From contig JAIQFB010000008.1 in assembly GCA_020073485.1 (NCBI GenBank), positions 62,001 to 126,000 of the forward strand: DNA of 64,000 nucleotides, given 5' to 3'. The stretch's first letter is position 1. Each line of letters starts with the position of its first letter. A program made the translations under genes and the position numbers. Positions 19,103-27,637 of this stretch are shown piece by piece. The notes under the pieces are model-generated. The model searched no databases, was not told the DNA's origin, and worked only from the letters and a program-made list of their open reading frames with translations. This DNA comes from Terriglobia bacterium. Lineage in GTDB: Bacteria; Acidobacteriota; Terriglobia; Acidiferrales; UBA7541.

Positions 19103-19412
19103 CTAGCAGCGCACAGTGTGCAATCTCCCGGCCCACTAACCTGGAAGACATTCAAAATGTGCAGACGATGCTCTAGCGCACGTTCCTAGAACCAGCCGCC
19201 GTTCTAGGCTGTCGTACTCCTTCTCTGCCCCGTGCCGTGTAGCTCACCCATTAAGACACCCACCCTGACTCCTAGCAGCATTTCTAGCGTTTCTAGACTA
19301 GGCGACCAAATTTGGCGTCAAGACAGCCCTGCAACTGTAAGCCTCCTAGAAAATCTTGCACGACTAAGTCTTTTCGATTGAAGCAATTCAAGAACACTTC
19401 TAGAAACTCTAG
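19103..19412. repeat. Cluster of eleven CTAG motifs, many as TTCTAG/CTAGAA
   Basis: CTAG occurs at 19103, 19173, 19186, 19204, 19272, 19284, 19293, 19298, 19346, 19400 and 19409. This tetranucleotide is usually rare in bacterial DNA. Several copies extend to TTCTAG or CTAGAA, and TTCTAGAA at 19398-19405 is a full palindrome. The cluster stops just before the first promoter of the element. It may be a binding array for an element-encoded protein. Confidence 0.5.
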
Positions 19413-19430
19413 AAAAATCAATATAGTACC

Positions 19431-19459
19431 TTGACAGGTATCTACCTGTATGGTAAACT
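19431..19459 (+). promoter_or_regulatory. Promoter with embedded operator for the first element gene
   Basis: TTGACA (19431-19436), 17-bp spacer, TAAACT (19454-19459). The palindrome ACAGGTA-TC-TACCTGT (19434-19449) lies between and overlaps the -35 box, so a bound protein would block RNA polymerase. The 9-mer TCTACCTGT recurs at 22111-22119 just before the integrase. Confidence 0.55.
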
Positions 19460-19513
19460 GTGCGAGCGCTGCGAACTGGATGGAGCGCAACGGAGTCAAC
19501 TAAAGGGAGGGTG

Positions 19514-20110
19514 ATGACAAATCAAGCAGAGGCGCAGGATCAACTTATGCCTGCAACAAACCAAGTGCAACCGCTCATTTTGCGCGGTTCCCACGCTGAA
19601 CGTGAAGCACGGGCCGAAAAACTCGTAAAGCTATTCGTCAAATTTATAAGCGATAACGTGGACCTGCTCGTTCAAGTGCGGGAAGACTTTCTCGCCAAAC
19701 CCGCAACCGAAACGATTATGGGCTGCTCCACATTTACCCAGTATTGCCAGACCGTCCTTCACTATAGCGAGAGTCACATTCGTCGCTTGATTGCCGGTAG
19801 AAATCCAGCCACGGCTATTCACGACGGCAGCAAGAACCGAAAGGTTCTCGATGAGGATTCCGATGATGGCCCTACCACCTGCGTCGACTTATTAAATCGG
19901 CCCAATGGATTTGTTAGTCGCTGCGACGATCCTGTACTGCGAGCATTGGCATTGGAGCAAGCGAGGCTCATTGACCTTGCATACGTAGCGGAAACATCCG
20001 AAGAAAAGTTTGAGCACTGTCTGGGCGCGGCGACTCTGGAAGGGCAGATCGTCAACCATATATGGGACGCGGCCCGGGAACATCGGGAAGATGACGGCTG
20101 GCCTGAATGA
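19514..20110 (+). CDS. Unknown protein of the integrated element
   Basis: A 198-aa soluble protein; the ATG at 19514 has GGGAGGG six bases upstream. I do not recognise a family. Residues 30-100 are helical and include a stretch (GCSTFTQYCQTVLHYSESHIRRLIAGRN) that looks like a helix-turn-helix, here written as GCSTFTQYCQTVLHYSE then SHIRRLI. This suggests DNA binding, for example as repressor or partition/replication accessory. Two cysteine-containing motifs are present but no zinc pattern. It is controlled by the operator promoter at 19431-19459 and precedes the iterons. Confidence 0.7.
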   Translation: MTNQAEAQDQLMPATNQVQPLILRGSHAEREARAEKLVKLFVKFISDNVDLLVQVREDFLAKPATETIMGCSTFTQYCQTVLHYSESHIRRLIAGRNPATAIHDGSKNRKVLDEDSDDGPTTCVDLLNRPNGFVSRCDDPVLRALALEQARLIDLAYVAETSEEKFEHCLGAATLEGQIVNHIWDAAREHREDDGWPE

Positions 20111-20235
20111 CCGGTGCACACTGTGCGACTTGTCCTTGCCTTGGACCTTAACCGGGCGGTCAACCGGATGGTGACCCATAACATAGTCATAACAAGGTTA
20201 CTGCATCATTCATATTTCCCCCTTGTTCCCTGACC

Positions 20236-20310
20236 TTCAAGGTATGGGAAGTTTCAAGGTCTGAGGTATCTCTTTGTTTCAAGGTTCAAGGTAGCAGTAC
20301 GTTTCAAGGT
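20236..20310 (+). repeat. Iteron-like array of five TTCAAGGT copies
   Basis: TTCAAGGT lies at 20236, 20253, 20278, 20285 and 20303; four are preceded by T or GT. All have the same orientation within 75 bp, directly before the primase-polymerase gene. The layout resembles an iteron origin or a primase-binding region. Confidence 0.6.
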
Positions 20311-20361
20311 TGATGATTCAAGATGTCAGTTTCAGATGTCAGATCATTGAAAGGTGATTTT

Positions 20362-21585
20362 ATGAATAGTAGCAGTAGCTCTGTTTTGGAAGCAGCGCTC
20401 AAATACACAGCGAGGGGTTGGACAGTTGTTCCTGTTTGTCCGAAGAATGGTTGCTCTCCCAAGTGTAGTGAAAATTTGCATGGAAAGCATCCCCTGATAA
20501 ATGGCTTTACCAAACTCACTCGCATAAAACCAGACACGATAAAGAAGTGGTTCACCGATAGACCCGATTCAGGAGTTGGAATCGTTACCGGAAAGTATAG
20601 CGGTCTGGTGGTTGTGGACATTGACGGCGCGGATGGAGAAGAAAGTCTCAGGAAACTTATAGAGCAGTACGGTCCTCTTCCCCTTACTCTGGTTGCGACC
20701 ACTGGCCGTGAAGGTGGGGGAAGGCATATATATTTCCGGCATCCCGGCGAGAATGTTGCGAGTACCAGGGGAATTGCTCCCGGTATAGACATTCGCGCAG
20801 ACGGATCATTTGTAGTTGCCCCGCCCAGTATGCACCGCAGCGGCGCTCAGTACCGATGGGTTGACGAGACCGTGAAGCTTGCAGCCGCTCCGCAATGGAT
20901 CATCCAGTTAGCGAACGCACCGAAGGCCAAAACCGCAGCCAAGACCAAACTTCCGGCAGCAAAGACAGCCTCAACAGACGATCTGATCCTTCACAAGGGC
21001 CAACGCAACGATTGGTTATTCAAGCGGGGATGCAGTCTCCGGGGACAGGGACAGCAACAGCCCGAGATCGAAGATGCGCTAATCGAACTCAACGGGCGCT
21101 ACTGTGACCCGCCACTGCCAGCGGAGAAAGTTCACGTTTTGGCGGAAAGTATCTGTCACCAGTATAAGGCGGGGACCGCGAAACCACGCTCACATGCCCA
21201 GCGCAAGGAAGAGAATCCGCTGTGGTACTGGATGCTGAACACGTCCAAGTATCGGGCTGAAACCTTTGCCCTGTCAGATCGAGACCTCGGCTGGCATATC
21301 AGCCTATGCGTTGAGGCTTGGGATTGTCAGGGTGTGATTGACGGTAACCCGGACAAGCTTTGGAGAATTGCCCACGCTGATAGCAAGGAAGTCTTTGAGC
21401 AAAACAGCGGTGACGTTTTGGGGATGTTCGATGCGGCCACGGACGCAGATGGCCGTCCAATCCTCATTCATCGCGCCATACAGAAACAGTGGGCAGAAAA
21501 GAACGCACTGCATGAGCAACAAGAGGCAGCATCAAAGTTAGGCGTCGAGGCTAGACGACGTAAAGCGGAAGCCACAGCAGCATAA
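20362..21585 (+). CDS. Bifunctional primase-polymerase (prim-pol) of the integrated element
   Basis: A 407-aa replication protein. The AEP-type prim-pol domain covers about residues 5-180: ALKYTARGWTVVPVCPKNG, then VVVDIDGADG with the catalytic acidic pair, GGGRHIYFRHPG with the conserved His, and GIDIRADGSFVVAPPS. A primase C-terminal helical domain follows (KGQRNDWLFKRGCSLRGQGQ, near 205-270). No helicase domain is fused, unlike many plasmid and satellite prim-pols, so it must use a host helicase. ATG 20362 is chosen for its AAAGGTGA ribosome-binding site; an earlier ATG at 20323 is in frame. Confidence 0.85.
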   Translation: MNSSSSSVLEAALKYTARGWTVVPVCPKNGCSPKCSENLHGKHPLINGFTKLTRIKPDTIKKWFTDRPDSGVGIVTGKYSGLVVVDIDGADGEESLRKLIEQYGPLPLTLVATTGREGGGRHIYFRHPGENVASTRGIAPGIDIRADGSFVVAPPSMHRSGAQYRWVDETVKLAAAPQWIIQLANAPKAKTAAKTKLPAAKTASTDDLILHKGQRNDWLFKRGCSLRGQGQQQPEIEDALIELNGRYCDPPLPAEKVHVLAESICHQYKAGTAKPRSHAQRKEENPLWYWMLNTSKYRAETFALSDRDLGWHISLCVEAWDCQGVIDGNPDKLWRIAHADSKEVFEQNSGDVLGMFDAATDADGRPILIHRAIQKQWAEKNALHEQQEAASKLGVEARRRKAEATAA

Positions 21586-21701
21586 CCGGGAATGGCAAAT
21601 CACATCCCGGCAAATCGACTGCATTCAATATCCGCACTCACCGTCCGCGACCAAAGAGCGCGGGATGGGGCTGGGAATGGTCCTAGATTAGCCATTCCCG
21701 G
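21586..21701. repeat. Long-range inverted repeat after the prim-pol gene
   Basis: CCGGGAATGGC (21586-21596) and its exact complement GCCATTCCCGG (21691-21701) enclose 94 bp that contain further short complementary pieces (ATCCCGG / GGGATGG). No gene is present. It could fold as single-stranded DNA or RNA, for instance as a priming site for the prim-pol. Confidence 0.5.
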
Positions 21702-21746
21702 CAATATTTATGAGCTTTGAGGCACACAAACCAAGGAGAAGGTGAA

Positions 21747-22031
21747 ATGAGTCATTCAATACCCTTTCGTCGCGTCAAATGTCAGAGATGCAGTTGGTCT
21801 GGTGACCGGACTTACGTCAACGGCATCCTCTGCGATCCCTGCCCCGAATGTGGGCGACGCTGTACCTACGCCACAGCGCAAGCTGGCGATCAGCCCGTTA
21901 CAGCGGACACTGGACAAAAATTAATAACCATGCAGGGGCCGACACGTCGCGTCTTAACACCAGAGCGCAAGGCGCAGCTTATTTCCAACCTTGCCATTGC
22001 TCGTGAACGCAAGCAGCAGAAAGCGGCATAA
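21747..22031 (+). CDS. Small zinc-ribbon protein of the integrated element
   Basis: A 94-aa protein with CQRC (near residue 11) and CDPCPECGRRC (near 31-41), a zinc-ribbon pattern, followed by a basic tail ending RERKQQKAA. The ATG at 21747 has a strong AGGAGAAGGTGAA ribosome-binding site. No known function; it may bind nucleic acid. It lies between prim-pol and integrase. Confidence 0.7.
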   Translation: MSHSIPFRRVKCQRCSWSGDRTYVNGILCDPCPECGRRCTYATAQAGDQPVTADTGQKLITMQGPTRRVLTPERKAQLISNLAIARERKQQKAA

Positions 22032-22131
22032 CTAAGCAACACGGCAAGTAGAATCATTGGGCCTTCGTAATACTACCGGACATTAATCCCTTACAGGAAT
22101 CCGGCATTTTTCTACCTGTGAGGGGTGTGCC

Positions 22132-23373
22132 TTGAAGTTATCTACGCTATTAAAGTGTGCCAGCATAAGCGCCCGTCTGCCCGTGTCCGTGACAAGTCCC
22201 AGCGCAGATGCTAAGGTAACTGCCGCAACGCCGATTCGACAGAAACGGAAGCCCCATATGTCGAAGCGGTTTCAGACAGGTTCAGTCAGACTCGTAGGCA
22301 AGATGTGGCATGGCCGCTACTGGCGTGACGTTCCCGGCAAAGATAAGCGGGAACACCCGTTGGTGGTGCTCGGCAGCAAATCAGAAATGACCAAAGCCGA
22401 AGCAAAAAGGAAACTGTTGGACATCATCGAAAAGGAAGGTCTAAATAACACGGACTTTCTTGAGCGTTTGGAGATGCCCATAGTTCCAGCTTTGACTTTC
22501 AACGATGTGGCCGATGCTTGGGAACTGAAACGCCTTCCGCAGTTGAAGGAAAGCACTCAGCACGCTGCCCCGCTTCTCAACAAAAAGCATCTGCGGCCTT
22601 TCTTTGGGAACATGACGCTAGAGAGCGTCAAAACTGGCGTCATCAATGATTGGATTACAGACCTGAACAAGCAAGGCAGGCATCCCAAGACTGTTCATAA
22701 TCTCTGGAAGCAGTTCCGGGCGATTATGAACTGGCACGCTCAACAGAACGATGAACCGAAACGTGCGTGGTATCCTTCCCTGCCCATTATTCCCGAACAA
22801 GAGCAGAGATGGTTCACGCAAGACGAAATGCGGCGAATCATTGCCGCGGCCAAAGGACAATACAAGGTTCTGTTTCACCTTGCAGGGTTCAGTGGCCTTC
22901 GTTCCGGTGAGCTGTCAGGTCTTCATGTTGAGGACATCGACTTCGTGCGTGGAGTGGTTCGCGTTCGGCGTTCAGTATGGCGCGGCCAAGAAGTGAGCAC
23001 CAAGACGAAGAAGGGCTATCGTGACGTGTTTGTTGACTCAAGCACGATGCAGATGCTCAAAGAACATCTTGGTGGACGCACAACGGGCCGGGTATTCCAG
23101 ACCAAGTCCGGGACACCACTAGAAAATCACAATATCGTCCGGCAGGTGTTGAAGCCGATTTGCAAACGGCTTGGCATAGCACCGGGCGGTATGCACGCAT
23201 GGCGTCATGGCCGGGTCAGTCATCTGCAAGCGAACAATGTGCCGGGTGACTTTACGAAAAATCAAGTAGGTCACTCAAGTTTGCGGACGACCAGCGGCTA
23301 CACGCACTTCACGGAAGCGTTTTTCCGTGACACTGTGGAGAAGCTAAGCGGTTTCAGTACACAAGACTTGTGA
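22132..23373 (+). CDS. Tyrosine recombinase / phage-type integrase
   Basis: A 413-aa integrase. Arm-binding N-terminus (KRFQTGSVRLVGKMWHGRYW), core-binding domain near 130-220, and a catalytic domain with GLRSGELSGL (first Arg), HAWRHGRVSHL (HxxR) and VGHSSLRTTSGYTHF (His and nucleophile Tyr). The TTG at 22132 has AGGGG six bases upstream and is preferred; ATG 22258 is an alternative. The TCTACCTGT 9-mer just upstream matches the element's first operator. The gene ends 75 bp before tRNA-Val, the likely integration neighbour. Confidence 0.92.
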   Translation: MKLSTLLKCASISARLPVSVTSPSADAKVTAATPIRQKRKPHMSKRFQTGSVRLVGKMWHGRYWRDVPGKDKREHPLVVLGSKSEMTKAEAKRKLLDIIEKEGLNNTDFLERLEMPIVPALTFNDVADAWELKRLPQLKESTQHAAPLLNKKHLRPFFGNMTLESVKTGVINDWITDLNKQGRHPKTVHNLWKQFRAIMNWHAQQNDEPKRAWYPSLPIIPEQEQRWFTQDEMRRIIAAAKGQYKVLFHLAGFSGLRSGELSGLHVEDIDFVRGVVRVRRSVWRGQEVSTKTKKGYRDVFVDSSTMQMLKEHLGGRTTGRVFQTKSGTPLENHNIVRQVLKPICKRLGIAPGGMHAWRHGRVSHLQANNVPGDFTKNQVGHSSLRTTSGYTHFTEAFFRDTVEKLSGFSTQDL

Positions 23374-23447
23374 TTGTACACAAGGGAAAAAACTGCTAAG
23401 TCTGCTAAGATAAAGTAGTTGCAAGTCTTTCAGGGTACGTTTTGGAA

Positions 23448-23523
23448 GGGCGGTTAGCTCAGCGGTTAGAGCGTCCGGCTTACACCCGGGAGGCCGCAGG
23501 TTCAAATCCTGCACTGCCCACCA
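23448..23523 (+). tRNA. tRNA-Val (anticodon TAC)
   Basis: A 76-nt cloverleaf with encoded CCA. Acceptor arm GGGCGGT/ACTGCCC, D-arm with TTAGCTCAGCGGTTAGAG, anticodon stem TCCGG/CCGGG around loop CTTACAC (UAC), and T-arm with GGTTCAAATCC. It borders the integrated element. Confidence 0.95.
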
Positions 23524-23532
23524 ACCTCTTGC

Positions 23533-24876
23533 TTATTTCCGCACGGCTGCCGCTGGAGTCATTTCCGGGAGAGGCTTGACGGGCCGGTCCCGCGACAGAA
23601 GCAAAACGGACAGCGCCGCGACTCCCGATAGTGCTGCAAGAGGGAGCATGGCGATCGAGTAGCTGCCGGTAGCCTGCTTGAGGTATCCCACGACGTACGT
23701 TGTGCCAAATCCCGCCAGGTTGCTGATGGCGTTCATCTGCGCAAGGCCCGCGGCGGCCGTTCCGGCCGAGAGCCAATCGGTGGAGAGCGCCCACACGGGG
23801 CCCTTCCCCGCATAGATTCCGATCACGGCCAGGCACAAGATCACGATGATCGCGAATAGCGAGTGGAACAGCGTGGCCGATCCGAGGCTGACCGCCGTCA
23901 CCAGAAGCGGCAAAGCGGTGTGCCAGACGCGCTCGCCCGTTTGATCCGAACGCCTGCCCCACAGCACCATCAGAATGGATGCCAGGGCAAAGGGAATGGA
24001 ATTGAGCAGGCCCGTCTGCATATTGGTAAGGCCGTAGGACTTGATGATCTGCGGCTGCCAGATTTGCAGGCCGCTGCTGACGGCCGTGCTTCCGGCCAGA
24101 ACCACGCTCAAGACCAGCACATATTTATTGCAGAGCACGCGCCACAGCGAGATTTGTCCGACGCGCTTGGCGCGCAGCGATTCCTTATCGAGCCGGCTGT
24201 TGAGCCAATCTTTCTGTTCTGCAGTGAGCCAGCGCGCGCCCGAGGGCTTGTCACTCAACACGAACAGGCAGAACAGCCCCAGCAGGACGGCGGGCGCGCC
24301 TTCCAGAATGAACATCCACTGCCAGCCGGCGAGGCCGAGCCAGCCGTCAATTCCCAGCAGCGCCGCGGAAATCGGCGACCCCAGAAAACTCGAAACCGGG
24401 ATCGCCACGGTGAAAATTCCCACGATGCGCGCGCGGTATTCGCGGGGAAACCAGTAGGTGAGATACAGAATCACACCCGGAAAAAATCCCGCCTCCGCCA
24501 CGCCCAGCAACAATCGCAGGGCGTAAAACGAATATGGCCCGGTGATCACGGCCGTGCCTGCCGCAAGAAATCCCCACGTGATCATGATGCGCGCAATCCA
24601 AATGCGCGCTCCCATTTTTTCCAGTAGCAGATTGCTGGGAACTTCAAACAGGAAGTAAGAGACGAAGAAAAGCCCGCTGCCAAGTCCAAATACCTTGGCG
24701 GACATGTGCAGCGCCTTGACCATTTGCAGCGCGGCAAAGCCCACGTTGACGCGATCCAGGAAGGAGACGAAGTAACAGACCATCAGGAACGGAACGATGC
24801 GCCAGGTCACCTGCCGCATGGTCTTTTTTTCCAGGGAAGCTAATGCGGACAGATCCTCGCGCGGGGCTTGAGTCAC
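23533..24876 (-). CDS. MFS transporter, anion:cation symporter type
   Basis: A 447-aa, 12-helix major facilitator. VCYFVSFLDRVNVGFAALQM in helix 1 and GVAEAGFFPGVILYLTYWF near helix 4 are hallmarks of the ACS (ExuT/phthalate/tartrate) subfamily that imports organic acids and sugar acids. GTG 24876 is preferred (AGAGGG upstream), but the frame extends to 24927. It follows the DapA-family gene by 75 bp and probably supplies its substrate. Confidence 0.88.
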   Translation of the reverse strand: MTQAPREDLSALASLEKKTMRQVTWRIVPFLMVCYFVSFLDRVNVGFAALQMVKALHMSAKVFGLGSGLFFVSYFLFEVPSNLLLEKMGARIWIARIMITWGFLAAGTAVITGPYSFYALRLLLGVAEAGFFPGVILYLTYWFPREYRARIVGIFTVAIPVSSFLGSPISAALLGIDGWLGLAGWQWMFILEGAPAVLLGLFCLFVLSDKPSGARWLTAEQKDWLNSRLDKESLRAKRVGQISLWRVLCNKYVLVLSVVLAGSTAVSSGLQIWQPQIIKSYGLTNMQTGLLNSIPFALASILMVLWGRRSDQTGERVWHTALPLLVTAVSLGSATLFHSLFAIIVILCLAVIGIYAGKGPVWALSTDWLSAGTAAAGLAQMNAISNLAGFGTTYVVGYLKQATGSYSIAMLPLAALSGVAALSVLLLSRDRPVKPLPEMTPAAAVRK

Positions 24877-24951
24877 GATCGGTTTCCCTCTAAGGTTGCC
24901 CGGGCGCACACCCATGCGCCGGGACAACGGATGGTTCGGTTGCGGGTGGAG

Positions 24952-25848
24952 CTAGTCCGCGGCTGCAGTGCCGACCAGCGAATCGATCATGGTTTCGGCG
25001 GTTCGCTTCTGGGCGTCGTTTAGGGGCATGAGCGGCGAGCGTACCGGCCCGCCGTAGTATCCCCGGTGATCCATCGCGTGCTTCACACCGGCAATTCCGA
25101 GGCCGGAAACAATTTTCTTCGCCGCGGGCGCCAGGCGGCGGTGCAGCTCGCGCGCCTTTGTGGACGGGCCCTCGACCGCCGCGCGGTACAGGTCCATGCA
25201 CAACTCCGGAATCACATCGGCGATCGCCAAAATTCCTCCCGTCGCTCCCAGGGTCAGCGAAGGATAGAGCGTGTCGGCCGATCCGATCATCACCTGGAAT
25301 TTCGCGGGAACCGCAGCCAGGATTTCATTCACGCGCTGCACGTTGCCGGAGCTTTCCTTGAGCCCCACGATGTTCGGATGCTCGGCAAGGCGCGCGACCA
25401 GATCGGCTTCCAGCGCGATGCCCGTCAGTTGCGGGATCGAATACAGCAGCACCGGCACCTTGGAGGCGTCCGCCACGCGCCGGTAATGCGCCACCAGCGC
25501 GTCCGGAGTCATCCCGCCCTTGAAGTAGAACGGGTTCTTGACCAGCGCAAAGTCGTAGCCCAGGTCGGCGGCAACCGCGGTCCGCGAAATCGTTTCACGC
25601 GTGGACTCCGCTCCGGTTCCGGCGAGCAATGTGCGCCCGGGCGCAGCAGCCTCGCGCACCGCGACAAAGGTCTGCTCGACCTCCTTGCGGCTCAAGAAGA
25701 CCGATTCCCCCGTGGATCCAACCGCAAGATACCCGGTCAGAGGTTCGCGGTTGTAACGGGCGATATTTTCCTTCAGGCGGTCGACCGCCAGTTCGCCGCT
25801 CTGGTCAAAAGGCGTCGTCAGCGCCGCGATGATTCCGTTCAGCTTCAT
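24952..25848 (-). CDS. DapA/NanA-family class I aldolase (dihydrodipicolinate-synthase-like)
   Basis: A 298-aa TIM barrel. Catalytic Lys in VGLKESSGN and Tyr in LLYSIPQLTG are intact, with the early GSTGESVFLS pyruvate-binding motif. ATG 25848 has CAGGAG upstream. Pairing with an ACS-type transporter suggests catabolism of a sugar acid or similar keto acid rather than lysine synthesis; the exact substrate cannot be read from sequence. Confidence 0.85.
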   Translation of the reverse strand: MKLNGIIAALTTPFDQSGELAVDRLKENIARYNREPLTGYLAVGSTGESVFLSRKEVEQTFVAVREAAAPGRTLLAGTGAESTRETISRTAVAADLGYDFALVKNPFYFKGGMTPDALVAHYRRVADASKVPVLLYSIPQLTGIALEADLVARLAEHPNIVGLKESSGNVQRVNEILAAVPAKFQVMIGSADTLYPSLTLGATGGILAIADVIPELCMDLYRAAVEGPSTKARELHRRLAPAAKKIVSGLGIAGVKHAMDHRGYYGGPVRSPLMPLNDAQKRTAETMIDSLVGTAAAD

Positions 25849-26127
25849 AAAAGGCTCCTGAAATATAAAATCTATCGCTCTATCATCACACATCCCTTGA
25901 CGGCGCTCCAAGAGGAAATTCGGACTGCGAATTCCGGCAGGCGCGATACGACAAAGCCGCAAAACCGCGAGGAGTTCCCGACGTTTACGCTCTGATCGGA
26001 ATCCGCGCATTTGATATTCGGCAATCGACTCTGTTAGACTGCGTTACGGTGAATCGGGAAAGGTTTTCAGTTGAAATCGCGTCCGTCGCAACGCGGACAC
26101 ATCCCACCAATCCAGAATCATCACAGC

Positions 26128-26204
26128 GGGGCCGTAGTTCAGTCGGTTAGAACGCCTGCCTGTCACGCAGGAGGTCGCGAGTTCGAGTCTCGTCGGCCCC
26201 GCCA
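26128..26204 (+). tRNA. tRNA-Asp (anticodon GTC)
   Basis: A 77-nt cloverleaf with encoded CCA: acceptor GGGGCCG/CGGCCCC, anticodon stem CCTGC/GCAGG with loop CTGTCAC, T-arm GAGTTCGAGTCTC. It stands alone between the DapA-family gene and an MFS gene. Confidence 0.97.
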
Positions 26205-26329
26205 TTTTCTTGAAAATGTTTTTTGCGTTTGGATTCAGCAAGCAATTCCGCTATACCTTCCCAATATGCCTCTGACAACGCCAACGGGCGGGTGCAGGAA
26301 TTGATTCCGCATCCCGCAAAGTAATTCCT

Positions 26330-27616
26330 TTGGCCGCAAATCGCATTCCACTGACCGCGAACCAGGTCCGAAGTTTCTGGGCGGCCTGGGGCGGCTGGGC
26401 GCTGGACGGGATGGACTCGTTCATCTACGCACTGGTGCTGGTTCCGGCGATGCGGGAGCTGCTGCCCAAGTCCGGAATTCCCGCCACGACCGCAAATATC
26501 GGATACTACGGCGGACTGCTCTTTGCCCTGTTCCTCGTTGGCTGGGGATTGGCTTTGCTTTGGGGGCCGGTCGCCGACAGGTTCGGGCGCGTGCGAACCC
26601 TGATGTTCACGATCATTTGCTTTTCCGTTTTCACTTTCCTCAGCGCATTTTCCACCAATATCTGGATGCTGGCTGCTCTGCGGCTTTGCGCAGGAATCGG
26701 AATCGGCGGGGAGTGGTCGATGGGCGCGACGCTGATTTCCGAGGAGTGGCCGGAAACGCGCCGCACGATGGGCGCGGGCATGATGCACACTGGGTACTAC
26801 TTCGGATTTTTTCTGGCCGCTCTGGCCAATTATTTTGTGGGCAGCCGGTACGGCTGGAGGTGGATGTTCGTGGTGGGCGGCGTGCCGGCATTGCTCGTGA
26901 TTTTGATCCGCAAAGGCATGCACGAACCCGAGCGGTGGAAGGCCAAGCAGAATGTGTCCAGCAAGAAGAAGACGCTGGCCGGCGCATTTCTGGAAATTTT
27001 CTCGCCGCGTTACCGGCTGCGCACGTTTCTCAACCTCATGTACCAGCTTGTCTCCACCATCGGCTTGTGGGCGGCCACGGTGTACGTGCCGGCCGCGATT
27101 TCTTATCTCGCTGCCAAAGCCGGGCATTCGACGTTTGAAACCGCGCGGCTCGCCTCCGACGGCACGGCCATCCTTTCGGTCGGCACGATCCTGGGGGCGC
27201 TCAGCGTTCCGTTGATCGCCGACCGGCTGGGGCGCCGCGTCAACCAGGCGATTTTCTATTCGCTGATGATGGTGGTCATCGGCGTCACGTTCGGGTATGT
27301 TTTTTATCTGCAGACGGACGCGCTGAAATGGTTTTTCGTCTGCCTGTTTTTTCTCGGCATCGGCGGAGCGAACTACACAGCGTATTCATTCTGGCTGCCG
27401 GAACAATACGAAACCGAATGCCGCGCCAGCGCGCTGGCCTTCGCGCAAAACGTGGGCCGGTTTGCCGGCGCCGGAGCCACTTTTCTGGTCGGCGCGGGCG
27501 TGCGCCACTTTCAGACGCTCGGGTATCCCGTGGCGCTCACCGCCCTCGCGTTCGTCATCGGACTTATGCTGTTGCCATTCGGAGTGGAAACACGAGGGAA
27601 ACCTTTGCCCTCCTGA
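26330..27616 (+). CDS. MFS transporter, sugar/organic-acid type
   Basis: A 428-aa, 12-helix transporter. GWALDGMDSFIYALV in helix 1, GPVADRFGRVRTL between helices 2 and 3, and GGEWSMGATLISEEWPETRR resemble the aromatic-acid/sialic-acid symporter families. The start is read as TTG at 26330, since no better codon precedes helix 1; there is no clear ribosome-binding site. It lies 21 bp before the hydrolase gene and may import its substrate. Confidence 0.85.
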   Translation: MAANRIPLTANQVRSFWAAWGGWALDGMDSFIYALVLVPAMRELLPKSGIPATTANIGYYGGLLFALFLVGWGLALLWGPVADRFGRVRTLMFTIICFSVFTFLSAFSTNIWMLAALRLCAGIGIGGEWSMGATLISEEWPETRRTMGAGMMHTGYYFGFFLAALANYFVGSRYGWRWMFVVGGVPALLVILIRKGMHEPERWKAKQNVSSKKKTLAGAFLEIFSPRYRLRTFLNLMYQLVSTIGLWAATVYVPAAISYLAAKAGHSTFETARLASDGTAILSVGTILGALSVPLIADRLGRRVNQAIFYSLMMVVIGVTFGYVFYLQTDALKWFFVCLFFLGIGGANYTAYSFWLPEQYETECRASALAFAQNVGRFAGAGATFLVGAGVRHFQTLGYPVALTALAFVIGLMLLPFGVETRGKPLPS

Positions 27617-27637
27617 ATTTAATTGCGAGGAACGGAA

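Larger units (their letters stand above)
18824..19513. other. 690-bp non-coding region at the left side of the integrated element
   Basis: No coding feature is convincing. The left part is the promoter side of gspE. From about 19100 the composition turns less GC-rich and CTAG-rich; the last 80 bp form the promoter and operator of the first element gene. Confidence 0.5.
19103..23447. mobile_element. Small integrated element with primase-polymerase and tyrosine integrase
   Basis: Four same-strand genes (unknown protein, prim-pol, zinc ribbon, integrase) with iterons and inverted repeats, bounded on the right by tRNA-Val. Codon use and base composition are less GC-rich than the flanks. Content resembles a plasmid-like or satellite element that replicates by its own primase. 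Exact ends are not proven: I found no convincing long direct repeat of the tRNA end. Left border is given where CTAG motifs begin. Confidence 0.6.

Noticed and set aside
19131-23527. GCCCACTAACCT at 19131 and GCCCACCAACCT at the tRNA-Val end as att repeats
   Set aside because: Only 12 bp with one mismatch, and the left copy is not next to any tRNA piece. The element also lies on the 5' side of the tRNA, which does not fit simple integration into the tRNA 3' end.
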